Origin: Acidobacteriaceae bacterium
GTDB lineage: Bacteria; Acidobacteriota; Terriglobia; Terriglobales; Acidobacteriaceae
Direction: 5' to 3'
DNA: 20,479 nucleotides
NCBI GenBank assembly: GCA_003162255.1
Contig: PMMJ01000163.1
Coordinates: 23,465 to 43,943, forward strand
Of this stretch, positions 5,645 to 14,758 are shown piece after piece. Made by a program: the position numbers and the translations under genes. The number at the start of each line of letters is the position of its first letter. Position 1 is the stretch's first letter. The notes beneath the pieces are model-generated. The model was not told the origin of the DNA. It saw only the letters and a program-made list of their open reading frames with translations, and made no database searches.

Positions 5645-8293
5645 CTAGTTAGGACCGGTCACACCAGATGCCGCCGCTTGCTTTGCCGCGGCATCTTGGT
5701 TGAATGCATCCACCAGCGAAATCACCTTCAGCCCGGAGCGTAACGCGTCTTCGCTCGCCGCCGTCCTGATCGCGATTTCCACGGTCTGACCGGGCAGCAG
5801 GTCGAAATAGTTGTCGGAGACTTCAGCGTCAAGGTCGCCGAAGCTGATGTAGACGCTCCTGGCCAGAACCGGCGATGACACTGTGAGCCGATACGAATCG
5901 CCGTTCTTCGCCAGTTCAGTCTTAAGTGGCGCGGGCGGCAGATGGATCTCGACCGTGGGCGCAAGGTAGACGAGATTGGACGAAATCAGGGTGCCCGCCA
6001 CGGTGAGTTCCGTCGCAACTGCTACCTTCGTCGGATCGACTCCTTTGGCAATCAGGGATTCCTCGATCGGCAGTTGCAGATAAATCTTGCTGGATAGCGG
6101 CGCGACCTGCACGCTTTCCTTCTTGTCGATCAATACTTTGCCGTCGAACGTTATGACACGCAATCGCAGATCGCCCGCTACCGGCGTGGTCTTGTCGGAA
6201 ACGACGTACACGGCCAATCCGCCGTTTTCCTGATGTGGTGAAACGAGAACGTCGTTGTAGAAACGGCGGGCGTAGTATTGCAGCGCTTTCCATCGGCCGT
6301 AGTAATCGATACTCGACCACGACGCCACCGGCCAGCAATCGTTCAACTGCCAGTAGATCGCCCCCATGGTGCGCGGGCGATTGCGGCGCAGATGCTCTGT
6401 TCCGATTTTGATTCCTTCCGCCTGCAGCACCTGACTCGCATAGAGGAAGGAAGCGAAGTCCTTCGGCTCAGGGTAGTCGCGCAACATGTAGTCGTGAATA
6501 ATGGCGTTGCCGGCAGTGTTCTTCTGGTGCGCCAGCATCACGGGCGTGAGAATGCCGGTGCGATCTTCCGGCTGGGTGAAGGCTTCCACCGTGCGCATTT
6601 CAGGGAACGACTGGAATCCGTATTCGGTCATGAACCGCGGAGTCGATTTTTCGTAATCGCGGAACGAAAGCCGGCCGTGCCAGACGCTCCAGTTGTGCAT
6701 GTCGCCCGACTGGTGGCTGTCGGTAATGTCTTCGTAATCGGCACTCGGCGAACTGGGCCAGTACGGAGTTTCCGGGGCAAATCGTTGAACGGCGCTGGCA
6801 ATGACACCACTAAAGAGCGTCACGTAGTCCTGCCACATACGCCGCGTGGTTTCGGCGCTGAGCTTGCCCGTAATGTCGCGGTGCCAATCCCATGAAGCTT
6901 CGGTTTCGTTGTTCCCGCAGAAGATCACAATGCTGGGATGATCGCGCAGCCGTTTGATCTGGTATTCGACCTCTTGCGCGACATTCTGCTTGAAGTCGTA
7001 GGTGCCGGGTTGCCATTCGTTGCCGAACATGAAGTCCTGCCAGATCATGATGCCGAGTTCGTCGCAGAGGGCGTAGAACTCGTCGGTCTCGTAATAACCG
7101 CCGCCCCAGTGACGGATCATGTTCATGTTGGCAGCTTTGGCCGACTCAAGGACGCGGCGATATTGCGCGGTGGTGACGCGGGTTGGAAAACTGTCGAACG
7201 GAATAACGTCGGCTCCCTTGGCGAATACCGGAATGCCGTTCACGACTAACTCGAACGAGCGTCCCCACTGGTCAAGATCGCGGCGCAGAACAATCGAGCG
7301 GAGTCCGGTGCGGACGGTCTGATCATCCTGAACGCGGGCGCCGGTTTTCAGTTGCGCTCGAAAAGCGTACACCGTCTGGCGGCCGTATCCGTTCGGATAC
7401 CACAGATCGGGATGCGCTATGTCGATGGGAAGATCAATGTGGTTGACACCGGGGCCGAGCTCCACATCGCGCGAGACGCTGCCCTTCTTGCCACCTTGCT
7501 CGTAATCGACGGTAACAGTCGCCGCGCCCTTCTGGGCAGATGTGATTTCGGTTTCGACCACCAGGTGAGCGCTCTCGGAGCTGACGTCGCGTTGACGGAT
7601 ATGAAGGTTCGAGATCTTCGCGTCGTCCCAAACATCAAGCTTCACCGGACGCCAGATTCCGCTGAGGACGAAGCGCGGTCCCCAATCCCATCCGTACTCG
7701 TAGGCCGCCTTGCGCAAATAGGATTTCTCGGGGGTCTGTGTCTGCTGGCGCCAGAAATCCTTGGCGGCAATTTTCGTCGCCTCCGTGATGGGCGACGGGA
7801 AGACGACGAGCAGTTGATTTGCTCCTGCTTTCAATTGCGACTTAACTTCAACCCGCCATTCACGAAACATGTTATTGGCGGTGAGGATCAACTTGTCATT
7901 GAGATAGACCTCGGCGGGACCATCCAAGCCTTCGAACACTAACTCGACATGGCCGTGCTTGAGCGCCTCGGGCGTGGCTTGAAATGTGCTGCGATATTCC
8001 CAGTTGGCGTTTTCGATCCACTGCAACGTGGATTCGTTGGAGCGGAAGAAGGGATCGGGTATGAGCTTGTTACGCAGCAGATCGGTGTCGACCACGCCCG
8101 GCACTTCGGCTGGATGCCACGCCGCTGGAGCGGCGCCGGGTTCTTCAAACCGCTGGCGAAATTCCCAGCCGTCGTTGAGAGAAACACTTCTCCGCTCTGC
8201 GTTCGCCATCTGCGCCAGAAACGGCACGCCGATCGCCATCAGTAACACTCCACGAAACCACGCACTGCGACACCACGCCGACTGGAATACCAT
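5645..8293 (-). CDS. Exported beta-mannosidase, glycoside hydrolase family 2
   Basis: 882 residues from the ATG at 8291-8293, which has AGGAG 7 bases upstream. The frame stays open to 8356, but only this start gives a clean signal peptide (MVFQSAWCRSAWFRGVLLMA..., cleavage likely after AQMANA, residue 32). The enzyme would release terminal beta-linked mannose from manno-oligosaccharides outside the cytoplasm. Order: GH2 sugar-binding domain (about 38-220, with YEYGWDWGPRFVLSGIW), immunoglobulin-like domain (225-335), catalytic TIM barrel (340-660) and C-terminal beta domains. RHWGGGYYETDEFY, IWQDFMF, acid/base Glu463 in GNNE and nucleophile Glu557 in MTEYGFQSFP match beta-mannosidases, and the two glutamates lie almost where I recall them in the Bacteroides Man2A enzyme. 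Last gene of the minus-strand array, 83 bp after the large PEPCK-like gene. Confidence 0.9.
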   Translation of the reverse strand: MVFQSAWCRSAWFRGVLLMAIGVPFLAQMANAERRSVSLNDGWEFRQRFEEPGAAPAAWHPAEVPGVVDTDLLRNKLIPDPFFRSNESTLQWIENANWEYRSTFQATPEALKHGHVELVFEGLDGPAEVYLNDKLILTANNMFREWRVEVKSQLKAGANQLLVVFPSPITEATKIAAKDFWRQQTQTPEKSYLRKAAYEYGWDWGPRFVLSGIWRPVKLDVWDDAKISNLHIRQRDVSSESAHLVVETEITSAQKGAATVTVDYEQGGKKGSVSRDVELGPGVNHIDLPIDIAHPDLWYPNGYGRQTVYAFRAQLKTGARVQDDQTVRTGLRSIVLRRDLDQWGRSFELVVNGIPVFAKGADVIPFDSFPTRVTTAQYRRVLESAKAANMNMIRHWGGGYYETDEFYALCDELGIMIWQDFMFGNEWQPGTYDFKQNVAQEVEYQIKRLRDHPSIVIFCGNNETEASWDWHRDITGKLSAETTRRMWQDYVTLFSGVIASAVQRFAPETPYWPSSPSADYEDITDSHQSGDMHNWSVWHGRLSFRDYEKSTPRFMTEYGFQSFPEMRTVEAFTQPEDRTGILTPVMLAHQKNTAGNAIIHDYMLRDYPEPKDFASFLYASQVLQAEGIKIGTEHLRRNRPRTMGAIYWQLNDCWPVASWSSIDYYGRWKALQYYARRFYNDVLVSPHQENGGLAVYVVSDKTTPVAGDLRLRVITFDGKVLIDKKESVQVAPLSSKIYLQLPIEESLIAKGVDPTKVAVATELTVAGTLISSNLVYLAPTVEIHLPPAPLKTELAKNGDSYRLTVSSPVLARSVYISFGDLDAEVSDNYFDLLPGQTVEIAIRTAASEDALRSGLKVISLVDAFNQDAAAKQAAASGVTGPN

Positions 8294-8376
8294 GAATGCA
8301 CTCCTGCACAGAGATTCACCAGCTACCTCAGACCTTGAACGGAGAAGTATATCCAAAGACGGTCGCCCGGGACATG

Positions 8377-11300
8377 TCAGGGACAGGGCGGAGACGAAGT
8401 CTCGGCGAACATCGCGTCCAAGCCGATGGTGCCGATCAGTTCCGCGCGGTAGGCCTCCGAGCTTACGCGGGCAAGCTGTTCGCGGGCATTGCGCAGGCGC
8501 GCCTCGAGGTCGAATTCCCAGCGCAGGATGGAGGAGCGCGCCGCCTCAAGAGACGCGGCGTGGCGCTTCCACAACGCGATGTCCCGTTCCTGTTTCCGTT
8601 TCAGGCGATCCTGATACCAGCCGCTGGCCAGCATGGAATCGCGCGTGAACATCGCTCGGATCTCGGGATCTTCAATGCCTTTTCCCTGCCACTGGCCATG
8701 CGCCATGATGTGAAGCAGCGCTCCGAGCGGCGGGCAGGCCGCGGACACACTGCCATCCTCGAAGTAGTTCGCGGCCACGCGTTGCTGCGCTTCGACGATC
8801 GCGTCCACGCCCGCCGCAAAGGCATCCTGATCCTGCAACTCCGGCCGCAGCATCTCTTCCGAAAATATCGCGTCCGGGGTTTCGAATATGCGGCCCAGGA
8901 AGCGCTCGGCGAACAGGGCCGTGATGCGGTATCCCAGCCGGCTGGCCAGTACTTTCTTGCCGTTGCGTTCGAAGTCGTTCAGTTTCTCCAAGAGCCCGTT
9001 CTCGATCAGAAACCGCGGATCGCGCTCCTCGACCCTTATGCGGCACCAGACTTCGGGCACGAGCATGCTGATGTCGTGATCCACTCGGTATTTCGGGCCG
9101 ACATAGCCCGCCGCCGTGGTGAATCCCGCATAGCCGGTAAGGATGGCGGAGACCACGGCGTTGTTCAAGTCCACAACCGGGGGCAGCGCATTGAACGGCC
9201 CTTTCGTTAGAGCTCCCTCGCTGCCGAAACCCGTGGTCGAAGGCGACTTGCCGGTAAGGCTGCAAATGAAGTCCATGAACAACTCGGGCAATTCCTGATA
9301 ATGCACGGGACTGTAGACGGTCAACGGCGGCAGGCCCAGTGCAGGATCGGCGACGGTGCCGCGTCGTCCCGCAAGAACCGCGTTAACCGGGAAATGCACT
9401 GGCTTGCCGTATGGAATGCCGCGGTCGAGGCGCGCGCACATCTCGGCGAGACGCCGGTCGCGGGGACGCGCGAGGTCGGGACGGCGCTGGAGGTATCTGG
9501 GATTCTTCGAAGGCTTACCATCCACTAGCCGCGCCTGCGCGGAGGAAACGACGTAGGCCGGCGCAGCGGACGCCACAAATTCCCGCAGTCTGCGCTGCAT
9601 CGGTTGTGTGTACTGATCGAACTCGACGATGTGGTCGACGATCGCCCTTGCCTGCTCGCGAGTCAGCGGCTCGAAGTTCGACAAGAAGGTGCCGTCACTC
9701 GCGATGTCGGCTTCGGCCTGCTTGTCGAAGCCGGGGTGAATCGCATCGTCGGGCCGCTGGAACAGGAATGCTTCACAGTTCTCGACGAGTTTTACGCTCT
9801 GGTTCGGATACTTGCGATCGAAGTCGTCCAGCGAATTCCGCGACACGACCACCGACGCGGTGATATCGTCCTCCACCTGTACCTTGTCCGCCGGGTGGAA
9901 ATCCGGGCGCAGTTTGAAAATTCGCCAGGAGCCCTGTGGATCGAACCCCATCCGTAGATAATTGCCCACGAGTTTCTGGTTCTCGTACTTCAGTTCGTGT
10001 CCGAGGAATCCGTTGATGCGATCCACCGTCAAATGCTCGCGCCAGTTGTCTCCCCATTCGGGAACGTAGTACCTCTTGACGGTGAAAACGAGCTGACGGA
10101 TGGTCTGCGGCAGGTCACGCAGCCAGGCGTTGTATTCGTCGGTGTACTCGGCGGAGGCGGTCAGCAATTTGATTACCGACCCCAGGGATCGATCGGGACT
10201 CAAAATGGGCCGCTGGGAGCGCTTGTCCGGCTGCTTCTGGATCTTCGAAAAATCCTTGTGCAGGATGCGCTCCACTTCGGCGAAGTCCTGAAAATAGTTG
10301 CGGACGAACACCGGCCCATTCACCAGCACATTCGCGATCGACTTGGAGATTTCCGATTTGCCTCCGCCCGACACGGTGCATGGCTTGTGACAAAGTGTGC
10401 CGTGCGCCACCGCGCCCACCAAACGCCAACTGGTACCGCCGAGCTGCTTTTCGAGCCACACGCGATAGCCGGAGGGCAGCACGTAAACCTGGTCGGGCAC
10501 GATGTTCAACTTGTGCTGGCCAGCGTCCCGCGGCCAGGTGACGAAGCCTTCGCGGACATTGAATGCGGCGCGCTCGGGGACGTAGACGATGCTGGGGAAA
10601 ACGCGGTCGATTCCGTAACCTTCAGGTTTCCAGGCCACACTGTCTTGCAGAAGGTTTCTTGCGTCCTCGATCGCGACCTTCTTTATGGAAGGCGATCGCT
10701 CCGCCGTAAATTCGTTGCCCAGCACGTACGCGGGATAGGCGATAGCGCCGCCGGAGTGTTCCTCCTCGCATCCGCCAGACAAGTTCGCCGAGTAGCTGAT
10801 ATGGCTTTTGACCTCTTTCTTGCAATAACCGTAATAGTTGTCGGCAATAATCGTGACGATGATCCCGCGGCCGTCGCGGCACACAACTTTGAACGCCCGG
10901 CCATCGTTGTACAGTTCTTTCTCGTCGCGCCAGCACATGCCATCGCGGCGCTGGCGCTCGGTCGCGTCTTCGAAGCGCGGGAGGCCGAGGTCCTTTTTCA
11001 ACTTCCCCACCAAGTGCGGCGCAAGGATGGCGCAACCCGTGTGGCCGGTCCAGTGCGCGGCGTCGAGCGCGGCGTCGTTTTCCGGCAGATAGGGATCGCC
11101 GCCGTTGCCAAAGATGGCCTCCACGAAATCCAGGTTGCTGACCAGCGTCCCGGGCGCGAAAAAGCGTATCTCCATTGTCTTCTCGGGATCGCGGCCGGTG
11201 GCTGGACACACCACGGGACGCAGCAGCAGGCTGACGAAGATCCGCGCCTGCTCCTCTTCTTTTTGATCGGCGGTGAAGGGCAAGGTCAGCGTATCGGAAG

Positions 11301-11823
11301 GCGGGCGGAGCGCCTCCGCCAGAAGCTTCGCGAACGTCAACCGGGGCACGGCTGTTTTGTCGGCCGGCACCGGCAGTCCGTCCTCGACGATATGAAACAG
11401 GCCTTGCGTTGTGCGCCGGTCGCTCTTCGGATTGTGGAGAACTCCCTGGGCGACGCGATAAGAATGCAGGTAAGGGGAAGAAAAACTGTCCACGCTCGGA
11501 GGCAGCGACAATGCTCGCGCCATCCCCGGCCGGTCGAGGGCAAAGGTGTTGGACGGCAATCGCGGCGTTCCCTCCGGACATACTCCGTCCAGATAGGAAT
11601 CCAGAAACTCCTGCACGCGGGCGTCGGCGGGGCACAACCGGCCAGCCAGCAGTTGATCCTTCTGATAGAAGTTGCGCAGTAGTGGGGCTGCGATCTCCAA
11701 GAAGTTCGGATCTGCCGTCGAGCGACTGGAGGGCTGCCCGAGAGCGACCAGTTTCAGATTGATGTAGCGAAAAAGCTGGTCCGTCTGAGCTACGTTGATG
11801 GCGGATGAAAGCGGCAAGTCCAC
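8377..11823 (-). CDS. Very large conserved-type protein, candidate PPi-type phosphoenolpyruvate carboxykinase
   Basis: 1148 residues from a GTG at 11821-11823, supported by GAGGGGA 7 bases upstream. It has no signal peptide or membrane helix, so it is cytoplasmic. I do not recognise a classical domain with certainty. Striking blocks are IIADNYYGYCKKEVKSHISY (325-344), GGCEEEHSGGAIAYPAY (350-366) and HGTLCHKPCTVSGGGKSEIS (474-493), with Lys, His and a glycine-rich GGGKS turn recalling the metal and phosphate sites of PEPCKs. Length near 1150 and this layout suit the PPi-dependent PEPCKs described from Entamoeba and propionibacteria, which interconvert PEP + CO2 + phosphate with oxaloacetate + PPi and lack the usual nucleotide site. 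The C-terminal 60 residues are Arg/Glu-rich and probably helical. It sits 37 bp after the isomerase and 83 bp before the mannosidase. Function is an inference; a hypothetical protein is the fallback. Confidence 0.55.
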   Translation of the reverse strand: MDLPLSSAINVAQTDQLFRYINLKLVALGQPSSRSTADPNFLEIAAPLLRNFYQKDQLLAGRLCPADARVQEFLDSYLDGVCPEGTPRLPSNTFALDRPGMARALSLPPSVDSFSSPYLHSYRVAQGVLHNPKSDRRTTQGLFHIVEDGLPVPADKTAVPRLTFAKLLAEALRPPSDTLTLPFTADQKEEEQARIFVSLLLRPVVCPATGRDPEKTMEIRFFAPGTLVSNLDFVEAIFGNGGDPYLPENDAALDAAHWTGHTGCAILAPHLVGKLKKDLGLPRFEDATERQRRDGMCWRDEKELYNDGRAFKVVCRDGRGIIVTIIADNYYGYCKKEVKSHISYSANLSGGCEEEHSGGAIAYPAYVLGNEFTAERSPSIKKVAIEDARNLLQDSVAWKPEGYGIDRVFPSIVYVPERAAFNVREGFVTWPRDAGQHKLNIVPDQVYVLPSGYRVWLEKQLGGTSWRLVGAVAHGTLCHKPCTVSGGGKSEISKSIANVLVNGPVFVRNYFQDFAEVERILHKDFSKIQKQPDKRSQRPILSPDRSLGSVIKLLTASAEYTDEYNAWLRDLPQTIRQLVFTVKRYYVPEWGDNWREHLTVDRINGFLGHELKYENQKLVGNYLRMGFDPQGSWRIFKLRPDFHPADKVQVEDDITASVVVSRNSLDDFDRKYPNQSVKLVENCEAFLFQRPDDAIHPGFDKQAEADIASDGTFLSNFEPLTREQARAIVDHIVEFDQYTQPMQRRLREFVASAAPAYVVSSAQARLVDGKPSKNPRYLQRRPDLARPRDRRLAEMCARLDRGIPYGKPVHFPVNAVLAGRRGTVADPALGLPPLTVYSPVHYQELPELFMDFICSLTGKSPSTTGFGSEGALTKGPFNALPPVVDLNNAVVSAILTGYAGFTTAAGYVGPKYRVDHDISMLVPEVWCRIRVEERDPRFLIENGLLEKLNDFERNGKKVLASRLGYRITALFAERFLGRIFETPDAIFSEEMLRPELQDQDAFAAGVDAIVEAQQRVAANYFEDGSVSAACPPLGALLHIMAHGQWQGKGIEDPEIRAMFTRDSMLASGWYQDRLKRKQERDIALWKRHAASLEAARSSILRWEFDLEARLRNAREQLARVSSEAYRAELIGTIGLDAMFAETSSPPCP

Positions 11824-11860
11824 TGAATGATCCCCTCACCGCATTGTAGTGTATGAGCGC

Positions 11861-12403
11861 TTAGTCCTCGATCACCGTCGCGCGGCGGATGTTTGGATCC
11901 GTGAAGACGTCGAATTCATCACTGCTGGGACTGGAGAACTCCGAGACCACAGCGCCATCCGGGCCGCCCTGGAACCAGTGCAGTGTATTCGGTGGAATGG
12001 TGTATTGTTCGCCCGGGTGCAACACAGTCTCGCGAGATACCGTGTAGTAGCTCTTGCTCGCCTCCGGCACCTTGGCTTGAATGCGCGAGGCAGGCGACCC
12101 CTCCACGTATAACCAGACCAGGCCACGGCGACAGCGAAAAGTTTCTTGCTTGCCAGCGTGTCCATTGACCGCCGGATGCCGGTGTTCCGGACACGTCTGG
12201 CCCGGGAAGAGAACCAACTCCTTGGCACAGTAGCGGTCGGTGTTCACGTAGATTACTAACTCCAGTCCTTCCGAGGCCAGCCGATTCATTCCGAAATCGG
12301 CCACTTCGATGTTGGCTGCCTCGTCGTTGGACAAGGCAATGCCAGCGCCCGCCAGCATCTGCCGCGCTCTCTCTTGTGCCGCCAGCACTTCACTTCGTTT
12401 CAT
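11861..12403 (-). CDS. D-lyxose ketol-isomerase (cupin; also acts on D-mannose)
   Basis: 180 residues with a strong ribosome-binding site (GGAGGAG, 8 bases upstream). It starts MKRSEV, as D-lyxose isomerases do, and has a single cupin barrel. Predicted metal ligands are His74 and His76 (PEHRHP), Glu87 (KQETF) and His142 (TLHWF). Each lies five positions after the ligands I recall for the B. subtilis enzyme YdaE (69, 71, 82, 137), which makes the family call strong. The reaction interconverts D-lyxose and D-xylulose, and most members also convert D-mannose to D-fructose. It overlaps the PfkB kinase stop by 4 bp (ATGA), so the two products probably act in sequence. With a beta-mannosidase in the same array, mannose is the likelier physiological substrate here. 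Confidence 0.82.
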   Translation of the reverse strand: MKRSEVLAAQERARQMLAGAGIALSNDEAANIEVADFGMNRLASEGLELVIYVNTDRYCAKELVLFPGQTCPEHRHPAVNGHAGKQETFRCRRGLVWLYVEGSPASRIQAKVPEASKSYYTVSRETVLHPGEQYTIPPNTLHWFQGGPDGAVVSEFSSPSSDEFDVFTDPNIRRATVIED

Positions 12404-13539
12404 CTAATTTTCTCCTCCCGCGCACGGTGCCACACTCCGACGCGCGGATCATAAGTCCAATCGTTATCGCTATCCTTGTCCTTGCCAGGGGCCGTGCTCT
12501 CGATCCTCTCCCAACCCGAATCGATGCGCGCCTGCAACTCCGCCATGGATCGCACGCCGCTCGATGCATCCGCAGCTTCCACGCTGCAAGCGCCGACCGC
12601 AACAGCCATCGTCAACGCCTGCTCCGGTCCGCCGCCACCGGCGACGGAGGCAATGAATCCTGCGACGGCACAATCACCGGCTCCGCTCGCGTTGACGACG
12701 TTGGCCCGGAAGCAAGGCGCCAGGAGTTCGCGAGCACGCCATTCTGGACCCAGTTGCCAAGCAACGAGATCCCTGTCTACATCTGTTGTCGCCAGATACA
12801 CGCCACTGGTTCCCAGTTTGATTGCGACTATGGAAAATCCGATGCCAAACAGCGCGCACGCGAGCGAGTGAACATCGTCGATATCGCCCGCCTGCCTCGG
12901 CCGCTGTCGCAGAACAGCGCGCAGTTCTTCAATGCTCGGGGCGAATACGGTCACCGCTCGGGCGCAATTACGCAACACGGTCTGCCAATCCGTCGCAGCG
13001 GCGGCGCCGCCAATCGAACAGAAATCCAATGATGTCCGCAGACCGCGTTCTTTGGCACGGCAAAACAAGTCCGCCAACTCTCTGCCACCGTCAGTGGAGA
13101 TGGCTGGCATCAAGGGAGGGTATCCGAAGTGAAGCCAGCCGGCGCCTTGCAGGTCTTCGTCGCGAACATCCGCCGATGTGAATACGGTGTTGGCGCCCGG
13201 GCAATGCAGGAACGCGCGATCGCACCCCTCCGGAGCGACCACGATGCTGTAACTGGTCCTCTGCCCGGGCGCGATGCGGATCCGCGACTGATCTCCCAGC
13301 GGCTGCAGTAGATCGATGGATATTTCTCCCAACCGATCGTCCCCCACCAAACCAATCAGCCGCACTGGACAGCCTAAACGCCAAAGCGCCGACCCGACGT
13401 TCGCGACCGCACCGCCACCGGAGAAGTGCAGAAGGCCGGCTTCCATCAAGCCACCGGGCTGAGGCCAGCCGCCGGTCAGCGCCGGCGTTAGATCGACACA
13501 GAGATGGCCGGCCACTACAAAGTGAAGGGGTTCAGACAT
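12400..13539 (-). CDS. PfkB-family carbohydrate kinase (fructokinase/ribokinase-like)
   Basis: 379 residues from the ATG at 13537-13539, preceded by two GGAG boxes 4 and 14 bases upstream. The in-frame TTG at 13569 is less likely. FSGGGAVANVGSAL (39-52) is the N-terminal PfkB motif. SYSIVVAPEGCDRAFLHCPG is the ribokinase/fructokinase lid and ATP-side region. NASGAGDCAVAGF (283-295) carries the anion hole and catalytic Asp289, with NAS replacing the usual DTT/DTV. The C-terminal 40 residues are polar and charged and extend beyond the fold. Its 4-bp overlap with the lyxose/mannose isomerase suggests it phosphorylates the ketose made there: fructose if mannose is the input, xylulose if lyxose. 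ATP dependence is assumed from the family. Confidence 0.82.
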   Translation of the reverse strand: MSEPLHFVVAGHLCVDLTPALTGGWPQPGGLMEAGLLHFSGGGAVANVGSALWRLGCPVRLIGLVGDDRLGEISIDLLQPLGDQSRIRIAPGQRTSYSIVVAPEGCDRAFLHCPGANTVFTSADVRDEDLQGAGWLHFGYPPLMPAISTDGGRELADLFCRAKERGLRTSLDFCSIGGAAAATDWQTVLRNCARAVTVFAPSIEELRAVLRQRPRQAGDIDDVHSLACALFGIGFSIVAIKLGTSGVYLATTDVDRDLVAWQLGPEWRARELLAPCFRANVVNASGAGDCAVAGFIASVAGGGGPEQALTMAVAVGACSVEAADASSGVRSMAELQARIDSGWERIESTAPGKDKDSDNDWTYDPRVGVWHRAREEKIR

Positions 13540-13606
13540 TAATCTCCGCAATCTCCGCCAAGGCCGCAACCATCGTACACAGCGCGGGAGTCCCGTCCCG
13601 CATTCC

Positions 13607-14737
13607 TCACCGCACCACCCGCATCAGCAGGCTAAGAACGACCATCACACACGAAAATGCCGGAAGCACCAACAGCGCTTTCTTCAGTCGCGTCGCGTCT
13701 CCGCCCGCAATGCCCCCGATGATCCGCGAACTCACCGCCAGTCCCGCCCATCCGAACGTAATCGCGACGCCGATGGCCGTGCTGGTCAGCCGCGGAAAGA
13801 ACTCGGGCACAATGGCCAGCGCCGTGGGAAACATGGGCGCCATGGATAATCCCGCCAGGAACACAAACAGCCCTGCCAGTTGCGCGCTGCGGCACTGAAT
13901 CACCAGCAGCGTTGTGACCGCCATGCAAATCGATCCCACGAGTGTGACCGTCAAGGGCCGCACGTGAATCAGCACCGGCAAGATCGCCGCCCGCCCGATC
14001 AGCAGCCCCAGAGCAAACCCCAGCGACAAGGTATTCATCGCGCGCGGCGCTGGTATGCCCTGCGCGATCATGTGCCGCACCAGCCAGTTCCAGACGCCCA
14101 CCTCGCACGAAACGTATAGAAACAAAAACAGTCCAATTAGGATCAGCGGCGCGCGTCCCAGGACGCTCCCGGCATCGGCCAGCGTGATTCGCCCGCCTCC
14201 CGCGGGCCGCGCCATCGGCGTCAAGAACTGGATCGCCACCGATACCACGGCAATCCCCGCGATCGTGTATCCCATCTTCGTCGAATTTCCGCGAAACAGG
14301 TTCGCGGTTAGAAACGGCGTGATCAGGCCGCCCAGTCCAAAAAACACGTTCGCCAGGTTCAGCGCGATGGCCCGATGCGCGTCCCCCGTGTCGCTGGCCA
14401 GCGCATTCGCGCCCGTCACCATGGTCCCGCCGCCCAAACCCATCAGAAACATCAGCAGCACCACGTCGCCGAAGCCACGCGACCGGGGTAACAGCAGCAG
14501 TGCCGCAAGAATCAACAGCGTGCCCAGGACCAGCGCAATCTTCTTCCCCTGCAAGTCAATCAGCGGGCCCGCGCCCAGCGACGCCAGCATGAGTCCGATG
14601 GCCTGAGCAAACGCGATGGTCCCGTTCCGACTCGGGGTCAAGTCAAAGCGCTTGGAAAGATCGGGCAGCGCGGTGCCTAAGAATGCCGCGACCAGCCCGT
14701 AAACGAAGATGGCAAAGCTTGCCGCGACAATTAGCAT
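13607..14737 (-). CDS. MFS transporter, sugar permease
   Basis: A 376-residue inner-membrane protein of about 12 helices, starting directly in helix 1 (MLIVAASFAIFVYGLVAAFL) with almost no cytoplasmic N-tail. GPLIDLQGKKIAL (57-69) is a relaxed version of the MFS loop 2-3 motif. MGLGGGTMVTGANAL and NLANVFFGLGGLITPFLTANL recall the fucose permease-like (FHS) branch, which imports hexoses by proton symport. The ATG has GGAG 7 bases upstream. It lies 21 bp after the oxidoreductase and 67 bp before the PfkB kinase, so it is probably the importer for the sugar processed by this cluster. The cargo cannot be read from sequence. It is unrelated in detail to the ExuT-like transporter at 4152-5468. Confidence 0.8.
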   Translation of the reverse strand: MLIVAASFAIFVYGLVAAFLGTALPDLSKRFDLTPSRNGTIAFAQAIGLMLASLGAGPLIDLQGKKIALVLGTLLILAALLLLPRSRGFGDVVLLMFLMGLGGGTMVTGANALASDTGDAHRAIALNLANVFFGLGGLITPFLTANLFRGNSTKMGYTIAGIAVVSVAIQFLTPMARPAGGGRITLADAGSVLGRAPLILIGLFLFLYVSCEVGVWNWLVRHMIAQGIPAPRAMNTLSLGFALGLLIGRAAILPVLIHVRPLTVTLVGSICMAVTTLLVIQCRSAQLAGLFVFLAGLSMAPMFPTALAIVPEFFPRLTSTAIGVAITFGWAGLAVSSRIIGGIAGGDATRLKKALLVLPAFSCVMVVLSLLMRVVR

Positions 14738-14758
14738 TCAGCTTCTCCGCAAAAAATC

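Noticed and set aside
8294..8356. 21-residue N-terminal extension of the beta-mannosidase
   Set aside because: The inner ATG has an AGGAG site and directly yields a signal peptide; the extension would disturb it.
9840..10400. The SGGGKSE segment of the large protein as a standard P-loop NTPase site
   Set aside because: It lacks the GxxxxGK[ST] spacing of Walker A, no matching Walker B or switch motif is evident, and the segment fits a PEPCK-like anion site better.
9997..11682. 561-codon plus-strand open frame opposite the large PEPCK-like gene
   Set aside because: Long antisense frames arise readily in GC-rich genes. The translation is rich in Arg, His and Gln with no recognisable domain, and the minus-strand gene has a good ribosome-binding site and patterned motifs.
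10622..11839. 405-codon minus-strand frame overlapping the PEPCK-like gene in another frame
   Set aside because: Arg/Gly/Ser-rich out-of-frame translation typical of a shadow frame; the longer frame has coherent protein character throughout.
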